From contig CM076141.1 of NCBI GenBank assembly GCA_038025085.1, positions 20,318,501 to 20,382,500 of the forward strand: a stretch of DNA of 64,000 nucleotides. Direction: 5' to 3'. This document shows, piece after piece, positions 1 to 12,600 of the stretch. The DNA comes from Tetragonia tetragonoides. Taxonomy: Eukaryota > Streptophyta > Magnoliopsida > Caryophyllales > Aizoaceae. Position 1 is the stretch's first letter. Each line of letters begins with the position of its first letter. The notes beneath the pieces were generated by a model. It saw only the letters and a program-made list of their open reading frames with translations, was not told the origin of the DNA and ran no database searches. A program made the position numbers and the translations under genes.

Positions 1-237
1 ATTGAAATAATGGGAATCAATCAAACTAAAGCAAACCCTAACTTGTTCCTAGGGTTTGTGAATTGAGCGAGTTTCTGGGAAGATTTTACGATTATATAGA
101 GAAAAATTACTTATAAAAAATAAAAATTTGTAGGAGGAGAGACGAAATTACCAGAAAGATGGTTGATCGGAGGGAATCCGAGAATGTGAGCAGCTGTGAG
201 TTTGATGGAAGATTGGAAGCTACAATCTATTAGTGGA
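1..237. repeat. Direct duplication, copy 1 (partner at 604-826)
   Basis: This stretch matches 604-826 at an offset of 603 bp, with scattered substitutions and a few indels. Read on the minus strand, both copies look like the 5' end of a gene: a pyrimidine-rich leader and a possible splice donor (CTG or CCG followed by GTAATT). No protein family was recognised in the short putative exon. The left end is cut by the window edge. Confidence 0.7.
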
Positions 238-603
238 GTACATACCGACTATGAGGCTGTTTGGCCTAGCATCTTCAACTGTTTTTAATCCAAAGAAATA
301 GAAATTGGGCCAAATACTAACTGCTAAATTCTTTTGGTCTGAGGCCGTCCGATGGAATCCGGACCGAGCCGGGTGGGACCACAAGGGCGGCAAAGCTCTC
401 CCAACAAGTATTTGCTAATTTTGGACAAACCCTTATTAATTTCTTTGAAATTTAAAACAATTTCTATGGGTCTAAAAACAGAAATTATAAATTGTAGCTT
501 TTTCTTCTATTTTTCGCGTAACACGAAGCTTTTATAAGTGATGAAAAATTAAATTCCCTCCGTGTTCCCATTTGATTTTGACTTAATTAGAGCTCGAAAT
601 TGA
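238..603. other. Spacer between duplicated copies; no gene seen
   Basis: AT-rich sequence lies between the two direct copies. Only short chance reading frames are present and I see no recognisable element. Confidence 0.5.
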
Positions 604-826
604 ATTGAAATAATGGGAGTCAATGGAACTAAAGCAAACCCTAACTTGTTCCTACGGTTTGTGAATTGTGCGAGTTTCTGGGAAGATTTTACGATGATAT
701 AGAGAAAATTTACTTCTAAGAAATAAAAATTTGTAGGAGGAGAGGCGAAATTACCGGAAAGATGGTTGATCGGCGGGAATGTCAGCAGCAGTGAGTCTCG
801 TCATTGATGGAAGTTATTAGTGGAGA
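604..826. repeat. Direct duplication, copy 2 (partner at 1-237)
   Basis: This is the second copy of the segment at 1-237. Similarity fades after about 826, just past a stretch that on the minus strand reads as a short candidate exon. Sequence from 827 to 1121 shows nothing recognisable. Confidence 0.7.
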
Positions 827-1121
827 ATATTATATGACCAGGTGATCCTGCAATTTTTATCAGTTTTCTAGTAATTTCTCTGCAGCTAATTTTGTCAAAC
901 CATCGACTATAGTTGCACGTACTCACAGGTGAGCGCAACTGGGTACCAGGTATTGCACTATGCAGAATCGGAATTGGATCTACCAATTCCTCCAATTCCT
1001 AATTCAATACTTAGCTCGTTTGTTGGGAGCTTGAGGAGGCACCAACAAGACGATTGTAATCTTCTAAAAACATTTAAAATTAAGGTGATATTATTGTCAG
1101 ATCAATAAACACTACTACCAG

Positions 1122-2057
1122 TAGGGCTGTTCATACGCGGGTATGTGAAATTTCGGGTATTTCGGATACTGGATTTTGGTATCCGAACCCGTATCCGAAA
1201 TATCGGATACCCGAAATTTCGGGTTGGATACCAGTACTATCCGAGAACCCGAAATATTTAAAATTATGTTTACTTTTTATCAATTTTTGGTCTTATCCAA
1301 TTGGGTATTTGAACACCCAAAATGGATACACGAATAATGTTGCAGCAAAACCAACTCAAAAGAGAGAAGAGGATGGAGACATGGAGCAAGTATCAGTGGA
1401 GTGGAACTAAATAACCAAACAAGAGAAGCAAAGAATGTGAAAACCAAACCTAAAGAAATCAGATCTACAAATTACCTTAAACTGAAACGTTTAGGCGACT
1501 ACCAGGCGGTTGCTAACTTGCTAGAGAGTGGAGGTCGGAGCTCGGAGAGTCGAAGGGGCATCTAGATTAGAGGTGAATGGTGAGGAGAGAGAATGGCAAG
1601 CGAGGTTGGACTTAGCATCTTGTGGGTGGCTGTGCTGGTGGTGGTTGGTGAAGAAAATGGAAAACAAGAGAAAGGCGTGAGATGGCTGGAGACCAAATGG
1701 ATTTAGGGTTCTGGAGGTTTGGGTGACTAAATGAGTGAAAATGAATTTGCTAAGTTGGCTTTACAAATGCCTTTGTAATTATTGACATAAAAAAAAGGGT
1801 TGTGGGTTAAGAATTGAACCTGCAACCTTGTATTTACATTTGCGTAGCCAGACCACTGAGCTTCAGCTAGTGCAAGTGAAATTTAGAGCATATTGTTTTT
1901 CATAAATCGGGTTTTCGGGTATCCGAACTATCGGAAAATTTTAGAAATCACTATCCAAATCCGAATCCGATATTCGGATATCCACCTTTCCGGATCGGGT
2001 TTTCGAATTTTCGGGTTCTCGGATCGGATTTGGATTTTTTTATCAAAAGACTAGCTC
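1122..2057. mobile_element. Non-autonomous hAT-like element with TTCGGGT/ACCCGAA-rich ends
   Basis: The left end starts TAGGGCTGTTCAT and is followed by many TTCGGGTA and TATCCGAA words. The right end (about 1905-2057) carries the same words in inverted orientation and finishes near AGACTAGCTCT, a diverged inverted match to the left tip. This composition and tip are common in non-autonomous hAT-type plant elements, which is established family knowledge. No transposase ORF and no clear 8-bp duplication were found, so the exact ends are approximate. Confidence 0.55.
1801..1870 (-). repeat. tRNA-like (SINE-type) segment inside the hAT-like element
   Basis: Read on the minus strand this contains AGCTCAGTGGT followed about 30 bp later by GCAGGTTCAATTC. 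These resemble the A and B boxes of a tRNA-derived pol III promoter. It could be a SINE remnant or a tRNA relic carried by the element. No complete cloverleaf was established. Confidence 0.4.
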
Positions 2058-2479
2058 TTCAATATTTTCATATATGGAAAAATACGGCATAGAATGACTT
2101 GGCAATAGTGTTTTATGACCTGGCAATAACATTGCCCTTAAATTATTGTTGGGAGTTTGCTAATGTATTACTGGAAACTTATTGTACTTTTAAATTAATT
2201 CCTTTGTACTTTTAAATTAATTCCTTTGTTGGGAGTTAATGGTTTATTATTTTATTGTGGAGGTTTAATTGTTTTAAGTTTAGAATTGAAAGATAGTTAT
2301 TATTTAATTATCTAGTTTATTTTGTTGTGGGATTTATACTATTTTGTTTCTTTTAGCCTTGTATTTAATTTGAACTTTAAGTACAGCGATAACGCTTTTG
2401 AATTTCCAGTATTTTCTGCTGCAAAACTCTCGATTTTATATTGGTGAGAATTTGGGGGTGTTACAGTGGGTTAGATGCC
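2058..2479. other. AT-rich intergenic sequence, no gene seen
   Basis: The sequence is AT-rich and includes a short direct repeat near 2185-2230 (CCTTTGTACTTTTAAATTAA-type words). No coding or element signature was recognised. Confidence 0.4.
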
Positions 2480-3175
2480 ATTTGATTCTGTCCCTTAGCG
2501 GAAACAATTTGGGAAGCTAGCAGTGTTGACATTCTGCGTGTTGTTACTGGTGATTCAGTAAGGTATTGGATAGCGTGAACTAGATGGAGTTAGTTTTGGT
2601 GTCTTTGCAAAAACTTGGGCAGTATGGGGAGCAAGGAATAAAAGAAGATATGAGGGGATGATACAGGGGCCTAAAGAAGTTATTGAAGAAGTTAGGCCAT
2701 GTGGAACAAGCTACTTCTATAGGCGGGCTGCATTCGGCCTGCAGGCTCGTGGCTTCCTCCACCACAAAGCCAAGTGAAAATTAACGTTGATGCTGGCAAA
2801 ATAGGCGACTTTAGAACTAGTATTGGTGTGATTTGCAGACTCCATAACGGTGAACCGTTGGTTGGTGCAACCATGAACTTCGAGGTGGATTGGCAAGTGG
2901 GTCTGGCAGAGGCCAAGGCGGTGGTTTTCGGTGTACGGCTAGCTCTAACTCATGACTTTGAGCATGTGGTAATTGAATCTGACAATTTTGCTACCGTTAA
3001 TGCATTACTGTAAGGAGTCTGGTATTTTTCATTTAATTGTTGATCATATTTTAGATTTTGCTTAGGAGTTTCTGGCGTTTCTTGGATGTTCGTTGGTAGA
3101 TCTGGCAATGGTATCGCTCATGAGCTTGCACATTTGCAGCCTTGGGTAGGTTGTAGGACCAGAAGTGATTTATGA
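2480..3175 (+). pseudogene. LINE ORF2 remnant: C-terminal linker and RNase H domain
   Basis: Positions 2774-3013 encode an RNase H-like segment starting KINVDAG. It has the spaced acidic positions typical of the RVT_3 / RNase H domain of plant non-LTR elements (D in NVDAG, E in GLAEAKAVV, D in IESDN). Upstream, in shifted frames, the words WAVWGARNKRRYEG match the linker that precedes this domain in LINE ORF2 proteins. Downstream, a shifted frame gives a tail ending AHLQPWVGCRTRSDL then stop. Frameshifts before, within and after the domain show it is dead. No poly(A) tail or duplication was found. Confidence 0.65.
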
Positions 3176-3509
3176 ATATTAACCATGATAGGCTACATAA
3201 GGAAGGTTGGGCCATAACCCGCATAACACAACCATAATGTAGATGAACAACTCCTTACTTCCTAATTCCATCATTTGGAAAATTATATATAGTCAATAGC
3301 TAACCACATAACTTAAGAGATCAGTCAATCGTGATCATTGGTTTGATTGAGAAGATGAAAAATGCTTTCTTTTTTTTTGGGGGGGGGGGGGCGTGGTATT
3401 TACAGAAACCAAAAGAATGTCATCTGATCATAAACATCAAGACATTATAACCAACTAACTTGCAGTTGTTGACATATTCTTCTTACGCCATCTGCTACCA
3501 AATAAACAT

Positions 3510-3654
3510 CTAGATTAGCTTCCTCTTTTGGAAGTAACGCTTCAAGTACAATAACTGCATGACAGAAACTGTAATGCAAACTGCCAAAGACATCATGCTG
3601 AACAAAGCCACCCTAGTATTTGTTTTTTCGCTCACTGTCCTCATTTCAGCTTCC
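3510..3654 (-). CDS. p24-delta exon 4 (membrane helix and KRKLI tail)
   Basis: The final exon starts after TTGCAG with [16 protein letters not shown]. It runs through a single membrane helix and ends in [11 protein letters not shown] followed by TAG at 3512-3510. The tail carries the aromatic and lysine determinants used by p24 proteins for COPII and COPI binding. Confidence 0.9.
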
Positions 3655-6600
3655 CTGCAAGTACACAACATAACAGCTAAAGATTAGCAGGTGCAAACAG
3701 ATTGTGAGGAAAAATTGGACAGTGATTACTTGCGAAGGACAAATACCGGTTCTTCAAATATAGTAGATTTTCATGTACAGCTTCTACTGCTCCCTCAAGC
3801 TTCCTTAGCTCGAGCTCAACTCCCTACAAGAAATAGAAATACAAAAAAATTATGTAATAATAGGGAATATCCTGGAAGAAGGGTTCAATAAGCACAAAGC
3901 TTACCCAATATCAAGGTTGTGATTTTGTGCGGCAGCCTCATCATGCAACGAATTTTTTTTTTCACTTTCATTTTCATTTATTTATTTTTGGAACTCTGAT
4001 AAACCAAGCAACAATACTCTCTTGCTATTCTTATCCTTCCGAAGGAAACTTAGTGAGTTTTCACTAGGGAGAACGATGATGTCTTATTTAAAACTCGTGA
4101 GGAACTTGGGATGGGATTCTTGGTCACTTATGCACTAATTTTCACCATTTCTTCTCTTCTGCCCTTCGGACTCTGTGTAAATAATGTTTCTAGAAAGGTT
4201 AAATCATTTGGATACTATTTTCTATAGAATGTTTTTTAAGGGCCAGTTAGATTCTCAATGCAAAAAGCATGCCAAGTGAAGTCTGACAAAGGAAACAGGA
4301 AGTACAGGGAAGAGTTCTTTGAAGCTGCATATGCAGATAAGCTCACGGCAGAGTATTTGACACTTTGTAGCCATTTTTAATCTAGTGGACTGCAAACAGA
4401 GACATGTTTATTGAAAGTTTTTGTACTGGCCAGTTGTTTAAAGAATGTCTTCCATTTACCTTGGATGCGTGTGCTTTAGTGATACAACTTATTACAATTA
4501 AGCCAAGGATTAAAAGAACTTACGAGAAGAGAAAGGATGACTTCCACTTACCATGGATGCGTGTACTTCAGTACACCGTTTCTTATTTGGATTGAGCCAG
4601 GGATTACAAGTACTCACAAGTCACAACTTACAAGGAGAGAAAGGTTTGAAGGTGTTCTTCCCTTTTCTATCTAAATGGGAGACCATGTGGTGGATTGTCA
4701 TACATTCCTTCAGATTTTGAACTTTAGGGTTCTCCTTTGGCCTTGAATTGACAAATATATGTCCAATCTCATTTAGACTTATTGGATTTGTAAGCGACTA
4801 GCTAGGGTCTATCGAAAACAACCACTTTTCTAGGCGACTAGCTAGGGGTAAGGGTAAGGCTGCAAACATATGGACTCCCAAGACCCTGCCCTCAGAGGGA
4901 TATACTTGGTTGTTGTTATACTTGGATTTTAGGGAACTATAGAATCACCAAGCTTACAGGGTGTTGTTTTCTTCCAGCATTTGCCTCTAACTTTGACAGT
5001 GCATTAAAACATATGGCAGAAAAGTCAGGGAAGTACTAAAGTAATTTTAAAAGAGACATACGAGATTCATCTTGCATAGACTAGCCCACTCTTTCCTGTG
5101 CTCTTATTAAACATAAGGCTCGAGATGGTACTTTCGACTAAGGCTGTTTGTAATTTGGGTATCTGAAAATCGAATATCTGCAAATACGGATACTGAATTT
5201 GAATTTCCGACAATTCCTTACTGGTCATCCGATATCTCAAACACCAAGTTCAGATTCTATCTCAAGCTTTCAGGATTTGAACAAATCAAGGAAAAAAGAT
5301 ACCAATTAGACATTTTCCAAATACAAAAATCAAAAAAGCAAATGGGAGAACCAGAGATATCACATAATAAAAGAAGAAAGATTGAAAAATATGACCTCAT
5401 TCGCCACATCAGTACACCATCACTTATAAAAGCACAAGGATTGACCATTCAAAAAGAGAATCCTTTATCTCTATGAATCATCTTAGATAACTAGAAAGTG
5501 GAGGCCATGAAATTCACAATTAAACTCATAATAATAACTCGTTCTCGACTAATTAGTATTAGGCGTCATCAGATAACTCATCCAATAAAACAAAATCAGA
5601 ATATAAATATATAAGCAGTGTCACAACAATTAATTAAACTCAAGATATCATCACCAGTTTTGATTACATTAGAGGAGGGAACTGGGATGGTTGGAACCTA
5701 GAGGCTGGATGACTAGAAGGGGAAAGCCAGAGAGGTGGTCACCATGGTGTTGCCGCAGGGTGGGAAACTGGCGACCAACGCACACAGAGAGATCAGATCC
5801 TTCATCTCACAAAAGGACGGGTATGGGGACTGGAAGTAGGAAGTGAGAGAGGCTGATAGCTGAATGTCGAATTGTCTGAGTAATAAAATGTGGAGTGAGA
5901 GAAACCAGGGTAAAATTTCTAGCTTTGTAAAAATGGAATTAGGTCCCAAACCTTGGACCTAAAAGCTCAATAGTAAGAAAAACAAACACGAATATTCCAG
6001 TTATCCATCCCATGAACAAGTTATACTTTAATAAAACCTATTACTATTACTATTAGTATCATAACATCGCATACTCAAAATAAGAGAAAGAGCAGTTTTT
6101 CTATTGTGTTCCTGCCAAATTGCACGTTAGTTGTCATTTTGCTAGAAACCACAATATAAGTAGTTGGTACCACCAACTGTTTTGAGTTCTTTATAGGGAA
6201 TTTCGGGAGAATATTTCTCCAGAGTTACATGGTAAATGCTTTAATGTATAGTACATTAAATCTTCCAACACAACTATTTCCTCAATATGTTCCTTATTGT
6301 GAATTCTCTTTCCTTTTTGGTGTATCCAAATCTTTCAGTCTACTCTATTCTGTTCTTTATTTTTCAGTAAATGCATTTCTTTTGTCACTCTACCCACATC
6401 ATGGGAAAAAGTACGTCAGAACTCAGAACAGATGATGCTTACTAAAGAGAATCACCAAACAAGTGGGTAAAGCAGGGAAAAACCTTCAAATTCATCTTAA
6501 GGGGAGCTAGCACCAAATGGGTCAAAGCCTTACCTCAATCTTCTCCCGTCTTGCAACTGATTCCCAGTCCTTCGCAGCAATTCCGGTTCTCCAGTCAAGG

Positions 6601-9600
6601 TTTACACTCACATCTGCAGCTTTTGGATTATGACCGTCCACCCAGAAACAAGCCAGATAGTTACCAGCCTCATGTGTTGTAAATGCAAATTGCCCATGAG
6701 TCACATTTTCCTTCAGATGAAGATTGTTTCCATAAGGTGATGTTACCTGAAAGATAAACATAATATCAAAAAAGTTATGCTTGTTAGGGAAAGTATTTTT
6801 ACATATATAATATATGTACAGCTGGAATAGTAATACATGTAAACGACATATAAATATCATTGACTACCCCAAGTAAACCCTTGAAAGATTCACCAATCAT
6901 TGATGTTATCAAAACTGGTGCAATTTTCCGGCAACCCATCACTGCACCACTGCTACGCCATCACTCTATTTTTAACTGACTATCACAGTGACCGTATTTC
7001 CCCAACTCCTTCTCTCTCTTCTTACTCACTGGAAAAGATAAAACAACATCAGAGGTAGCCCCTGCTTTCTTCGGTGCCACACCCATACCTGCAGCCATTG
7101 GGTTCATGACGCCCCAATCATTAGCCGCTGCCCACAAGCTGCAGAGTCTGCAGGATGATTCCTAGGGACCCAGACTAGCCATCTACTCTAGCATTTTGTC
7201 AAGATTGCTTAGATCATTTAGTTATTTGTCCCTTGGAGTTTCATTTTGTTGCTGGTGTTTTACTTCCTTGGTAACTTGTCACTTGTTGCCACTTCATTTA
7301 TAGCTACTTTACCTTGCCTTCTTCTGTTGGAATTATAGCTTTCTTGTCCTTTACTTCTCAAGGAATTCACCCATTGCTTTTTGGTTTGCGGATGTATTTT
7401 CTGACTTTTATGTCTCACACATTCGACATGGCGGGAAACTTTTATATTGGTTTTTTTTGTTATGGTGGTGTTCCTTTTACTGGTTATCTTGGTGTGCCTT
7501 ATGGTTATGGTGGTGTTTTAGACTTTTGACCCAAGTCTACCATCCCATCTTCTCATGCCTTTAAGTGGTGGTACTTATCAGTTGTCTGGACGGGCGAGAC
7601 ATTCTGCTAGCCTTTCAGTGTTCGCATTAACTAGGACTGTGTGTTTATTAGAGTTTGGAGCCAAGACACCTATTGGTGGCTTTGCACAAAAACCTCCTGC
7701 GACCAACAACAAGCCAGTTTAATCACGTGACAGATGAAAGACTGATCGCGCCACTGAATGTGGAAGAAACATAGTTTCTGGTTTTTTTTTTTTTCTGTTT
7801 TATGTGTACTTTTGCTCTGTCAAAAATTTCTTCAGCTATAAAGTTACATGCTATTTTCTGGTAATCTACATACACAGACACTAAGCAGATCATTCCAATA
7901 TTTTTCTTTTTATATTACTACCTCTGCATCTTAGGGAGCTTCTGCAATTGACACTAGCATGTTATTTACAGTACATTTTGCTACGCTCACTGTTTTTGTT
8001 ATTATGTAAAGAATTGCTAACAATAAACTCAAGTGATAGGGATTAGTTGCAGATTCTTTGTACAAGGAGAGATCAAATGTCTCATTGCAAACCAAGATAT
8101 AGATTTTACTTGCAGAATACTTTGTGCAAGGAGAGATCAAATGCCTCATTCAAACCAGTGAAGTTTTAACCTTGTATTTCACTATCAGTGTGGGTTTTCT
8201 AAAACCTCGTCGTTTACAAAAATGAAAGGTTTCAAATAAAATCATTTTTAGTTTTTTACTATTTCGCGACCACTGAGAAACAACAGGCATTAAGATCTGC
8301 ACTCGTTACTTTTTCTATGCAATAAAGACCAGTAGATAGAAGCCAGTTTTACCAGATTAACACTGCTAACCATGACAAACACACAAACTACGAACAATTG
8401 CTACTTTGCCATATTTGCAAGAGATTAAAGATTAGATGTACCTAGCATGAAGAAGCACTATATCGAAACTCAAGATAGCCATCACAGTATCGAAACTCAA
8501 GATAGCAAGCACAATAAATTCATTTATTCCTTTCCCTGTTTATTACTCTATAATTACAAATGTTTTGATGGTCCATTTATTCAGAACATGAATGGGAAAA
8601 ACCTAAGATGCTTCACATCTTCACCATAAGTAACAAAATATGGAATTTCTTAGAAGTATCAACTGTAGGACTGATTACATTTTGTATAAATCAAGCAAAG
8701 GGATAAAACCTGCAAGGAATGCAAATTGCAGCAGACCCAAGTTCTAATTCAACATGGTATGCCTATAGCTTAGAGAAACCTCCCAGTGTATATGATCAAG
8801 AGGATTTCCCTGTTTTTCTTCCTGCTTTTTCTGGCTATTTTGACAGCAAGGAAGCTTATAAGTTGTGCAATGAAAGTAACATGGAGCACATAAATTGCAG
8901 CTGGCTTTGGAAACTTCCCCTTCCCCCAAAAATCATTTTCTTCTTGTGGCTTGCCATTCAAGATAGAATCTAACATGGTATTAACCTTGTTACCACTTAC
9001 CAGACATATTCTTAATGATGCTACTTGCTTATGTTGTGCTTTATTTGATGACAACTCCATTCACATTTTAAAAGATTGCATGCATGCATGCAGTAGAGAT
9101 CTGGGACCTTTGCAATCAGTGGCAGATCCACTCTTTAGAGAGTGGATTCCGCCGAACCGCTTGAATTATTATTTTTTTAAAATTCTTTATAAAATAAGAA
9201 ATTTTCAATACAATATTTAATAATTGTCCTATGTATTACAAAGGTTGAACTCACTTGACTTAATTACTGGTTCCGCCACTGTTTGCAATGTCCCTGAAAC
9301 TTTCCACCATCCTAGCCTTAGGACTTGGTTGCATCACAACCTGACCAACAACAACTATCACCCTTCGGGCCTCCCTTGGAACTGTTTGTTTGGCTTTATT
9401 GTTTGGCATCTGTGGAAAAGAAGAAACTGTTTGATTTTTTCTGAACAAAGACCTCCTCCACACATTGCTAAAAATCTCATTTTTGTTGCTGCCGGGGAAT
9501 TCTATTCGGCTATACCCAACCCTGCCCTCCCTCACAAAAAAGTTGTGGTAAATATTAGCTGGTCTGGTCCTTCTGAGGGCTGGATTAAACTGAACACTGA

Positions 9601-12600
9601 TGGCTCACACTATTTGCATTCTAGTAGTACTGCTTGTGCAGGGATTTTTAGAGACCACAGAGGTCTATGGCAACTAAGCTACCAAAAGTGTCTTGGCAAC
9701 CTTGATGCTCTTAACGGTGAACTTTGGGGAGCTTTTTTGGGACTCCAGACAACAAAGGAACAAGGATGGAAAAGGATAAGTTTAGAAATGGATTCTCTAA
9801 CAGCCATACACCTCCTCAATACCAACAACAAAAGGAATCATCTCATTCATATTACTGATGCATGCAGGGAGCTCATTAGGCAAATTGAAGGATTCAAAAT
9901 CCAGCACTAACCCAGGGAAGGCAACCAAGTAAGCGGATCTGCTCGCTAATGAAGCGAATAGCAATTGTAATCACTTTAGGAACATTATTCGTAATCATTG
10001 TCCTAATAGTAACTGTACTTCAGCCTATATGGCGGATCTGAGGGAAGCTTCATTCCCTAGACTTTGTAGAACAATCGGCTAGCTATAATGGAACTTTTCT
10101 GACGTACCAAAAAAAAACCTAGAGAAACCTCCATTATTAAATTAGCTAAACTTGGATATTCCTACAGTTTTGAGTTGGAAATATAAACAAGAACCCATCT
10201 TGGATATTTGTATCTGGATTCATGTAACATCTATAACTCTTTACTAAAACAGGCCACTCTTCTCCACGTGTCATCCTGTGGTAAAATATTTTCCCGCCCA
10301 AGTACTACCCCTCTCGTAATAAGCGATCTGCAAGTATTCTGTCAATTTCTAGAGTATTCTGTTTTGGAAAGGAAGGTGAAGTTGGGACTTTGGGAGTGAT
10401 GCCTAGAATACAGAGACAATTAATACTTCTCAAACTTTTCACTTACCTTTCTATTCCACATTGGCATTGAGAAATTGCTTTAAACGGATTAATATTTTCG
10501 ATTCATGGGTTTTAAACTGACCCAATTCGTAGCTTCCTCTCATGTTCTTTCTATGGAAGATCTATGTTGCTGAGGCTAAAAATCAATTTGTTCGATTGTT
10601 GACTACAGATCTGCGTACAGCTGGAGGTAAGGTTGGATCCTTACCTCTCGTAATAAGCGATCTGCAAGTATTCTGTCAATTTCTAGAGTATTCTGTTTTG
10701 GAAAGGAAGGTGAAGTTGGGACTTTGGGAGTGATGCCTAGAATACAGAGACAATTAATACTTCTCAAACTTTTCACTTACCTTTCTATTCCACATTGGCA
10801 TTGAGAAAATTGCTTTAAACGGATTAATATTTTCGATTCATGGGTTTTAAACTGACCCAATTCGTAGCTTCCTCTCATTTTCTTTCTATGGAAGATCTAT
10901 GTTGCTGAGGCTAAAAATCAATTTGTTCGATTGTTGACTACAGATCTGCGTACAGCTGGAGGTAAGGTTGGATCCTTTCTTTACCCGTTTTCCCTCCTCA
11001 ACTGGTACAACTTTGTTGCTGTATTTGATTCGTGTTTTGGGGCCAAAATTGTTATAACTTTACCCATTTCTAAAAACCAGTTTCTTCTCTCATCAAAATT
11101 GTTAAAGAAAATTGTTCAGATGAATTTTCGAAATTTAAAAGTTGTTCTTTAGTTTTCTGGGTTTTATCTGAACAAATTCCACCCTTTTGCGTTAAGAAAG
11201 TTTCTGGGTGGAAACAATTTGTTAAAGCTGATTTGATTATATTGCTTCCATGTATCTGTAAGCAATTTGGGTTTACATGTGAATCAAAACAATTTGGGTT
11301 TCATCAATTAAGAGGTAACTCTCAAATTTTCCATGTATCTGTAATTGCTTTGTGGACAGGTGACATTGGATTAGGTTTCCTTGAAAACAAATTGCTTTCT
11401 TCAATAAGGAAAACATTTGAACGAAATTGATTACCATATAATGGTTTCTCTGTCCTGTTTTTATAGGAGAAAAGTTTTGTAGGGTATCCATTATGTCTTG
11501 ATTTATTTTTAGATGGACTGGAAATTGTCCAAGTTGACAAGTATGCAGCTAAATTTCACCTTTTGCAATACCTTAATTGTAGGTCTTTTTCTGTCATAGT
11601 TGTAATTTAAACTTGATTTGTGTGCTTTTTGTTTATTCTGGTTGTTAGTTTCATTCTTTTCTCCCCTTCCTAATCAACATGACTATTAGGTTTTTCTTTG
11701 AATGAGTACCTGCAAACATGTTAAATGGTGTGCATAAAGGGTGGGAGGGATAAATTCAGGTAGTAATGGTATACCGCTAATAGGAGGTCCTCGATGAGCT
11801 TGAATCAGCGTTACTATTGCCTATGAACATAATTGTCATATTTACTCATCAATTCTCCTAGATCCTATTTTGTTTTCCAGATACTTTGTTCTTTTAGTGA
11901 CAAATTAGTTGTAGATAAAAAGGAAAAGAAGAATTTAAGACCTATGACTGCAATATGATTGAATTAAGCCAATAAAACAACTGTTTTAACTGGATAGATA
12001 CATAAAGAATTTAGGATGAGGGGAGCTGGTCGCGTATGCAATGACCATGGTAGCATTACCCTATTGTCAGCGACATTCGTTAGTTGTCAATGTGCCTTTC
12101 CAGTTACCGTGGACAAGAACCAAACTATACAAGGAATATCTTTCTCTAGCATGCGTGACTAATCTACATCCTACACTCTTAGTCTCAGCACCAAAGTTCT
12201 TTATTTGCAGGTTTCAGGTATTGCATACGGTTTGGTTGTGATTCATTCTTTGTGCTCTAGCCTAAATTCCTAATGAACACGAGTGATTGTTAGATTTTTG
12301 TAGTGTCAATTATATTTCTACCCCTTTTATTCTTATACTCCTTTTCCACTTATTACTTAAATAGACTTGGAGTTTCGGTTGAACATTCTTTGAGCCATTA
12401 GTCTTGGTGGTTATATTAACCTTGAGATTAGGTTTTTGCTATGCGCTACCATGAAAATGACTATTGTGCTATCTATACTCTCTAATTTGTTAATGGTATG
12501 AACAGACATAACATATATGGTTTCCGTATCATGAATCATATGCCAATTGCCAAACATCAATTTTACAGGTTGGGGTTCTAATTAATATGTACTTTCATTA

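Larger units (their letters stand above)
8784..10119 (+). mobile_element. 5'-truncated LINE with 13-bp target-site duplication
   Basis: The insertion is bounded by TAGAGAAACCTCC at 8771-8783 and again at 10120-10132, directly after a short A-run (10110-10117). This is the hallmark of target-primed reverse transcription. The remaining sequence covers only the 3' end of ORF2 (zinc-binding region and RNase H) and the 3' UTR. It sits in intron 1 of the p24-delta gene, antisense to it, and is itself split by a MITE. Confidence 0.85.

Noticed and set aside
7314..7529. 71-residue hydrophobic frame in intron 1
   Set aside because: T-rich DNA gives F/L/Y-rich frames by chance; no family was recognised.
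12041..12241. 66-residue frame in the Helitron
   Set aside because: No recognisable motif, and its length is within chance expectation for this base composition.
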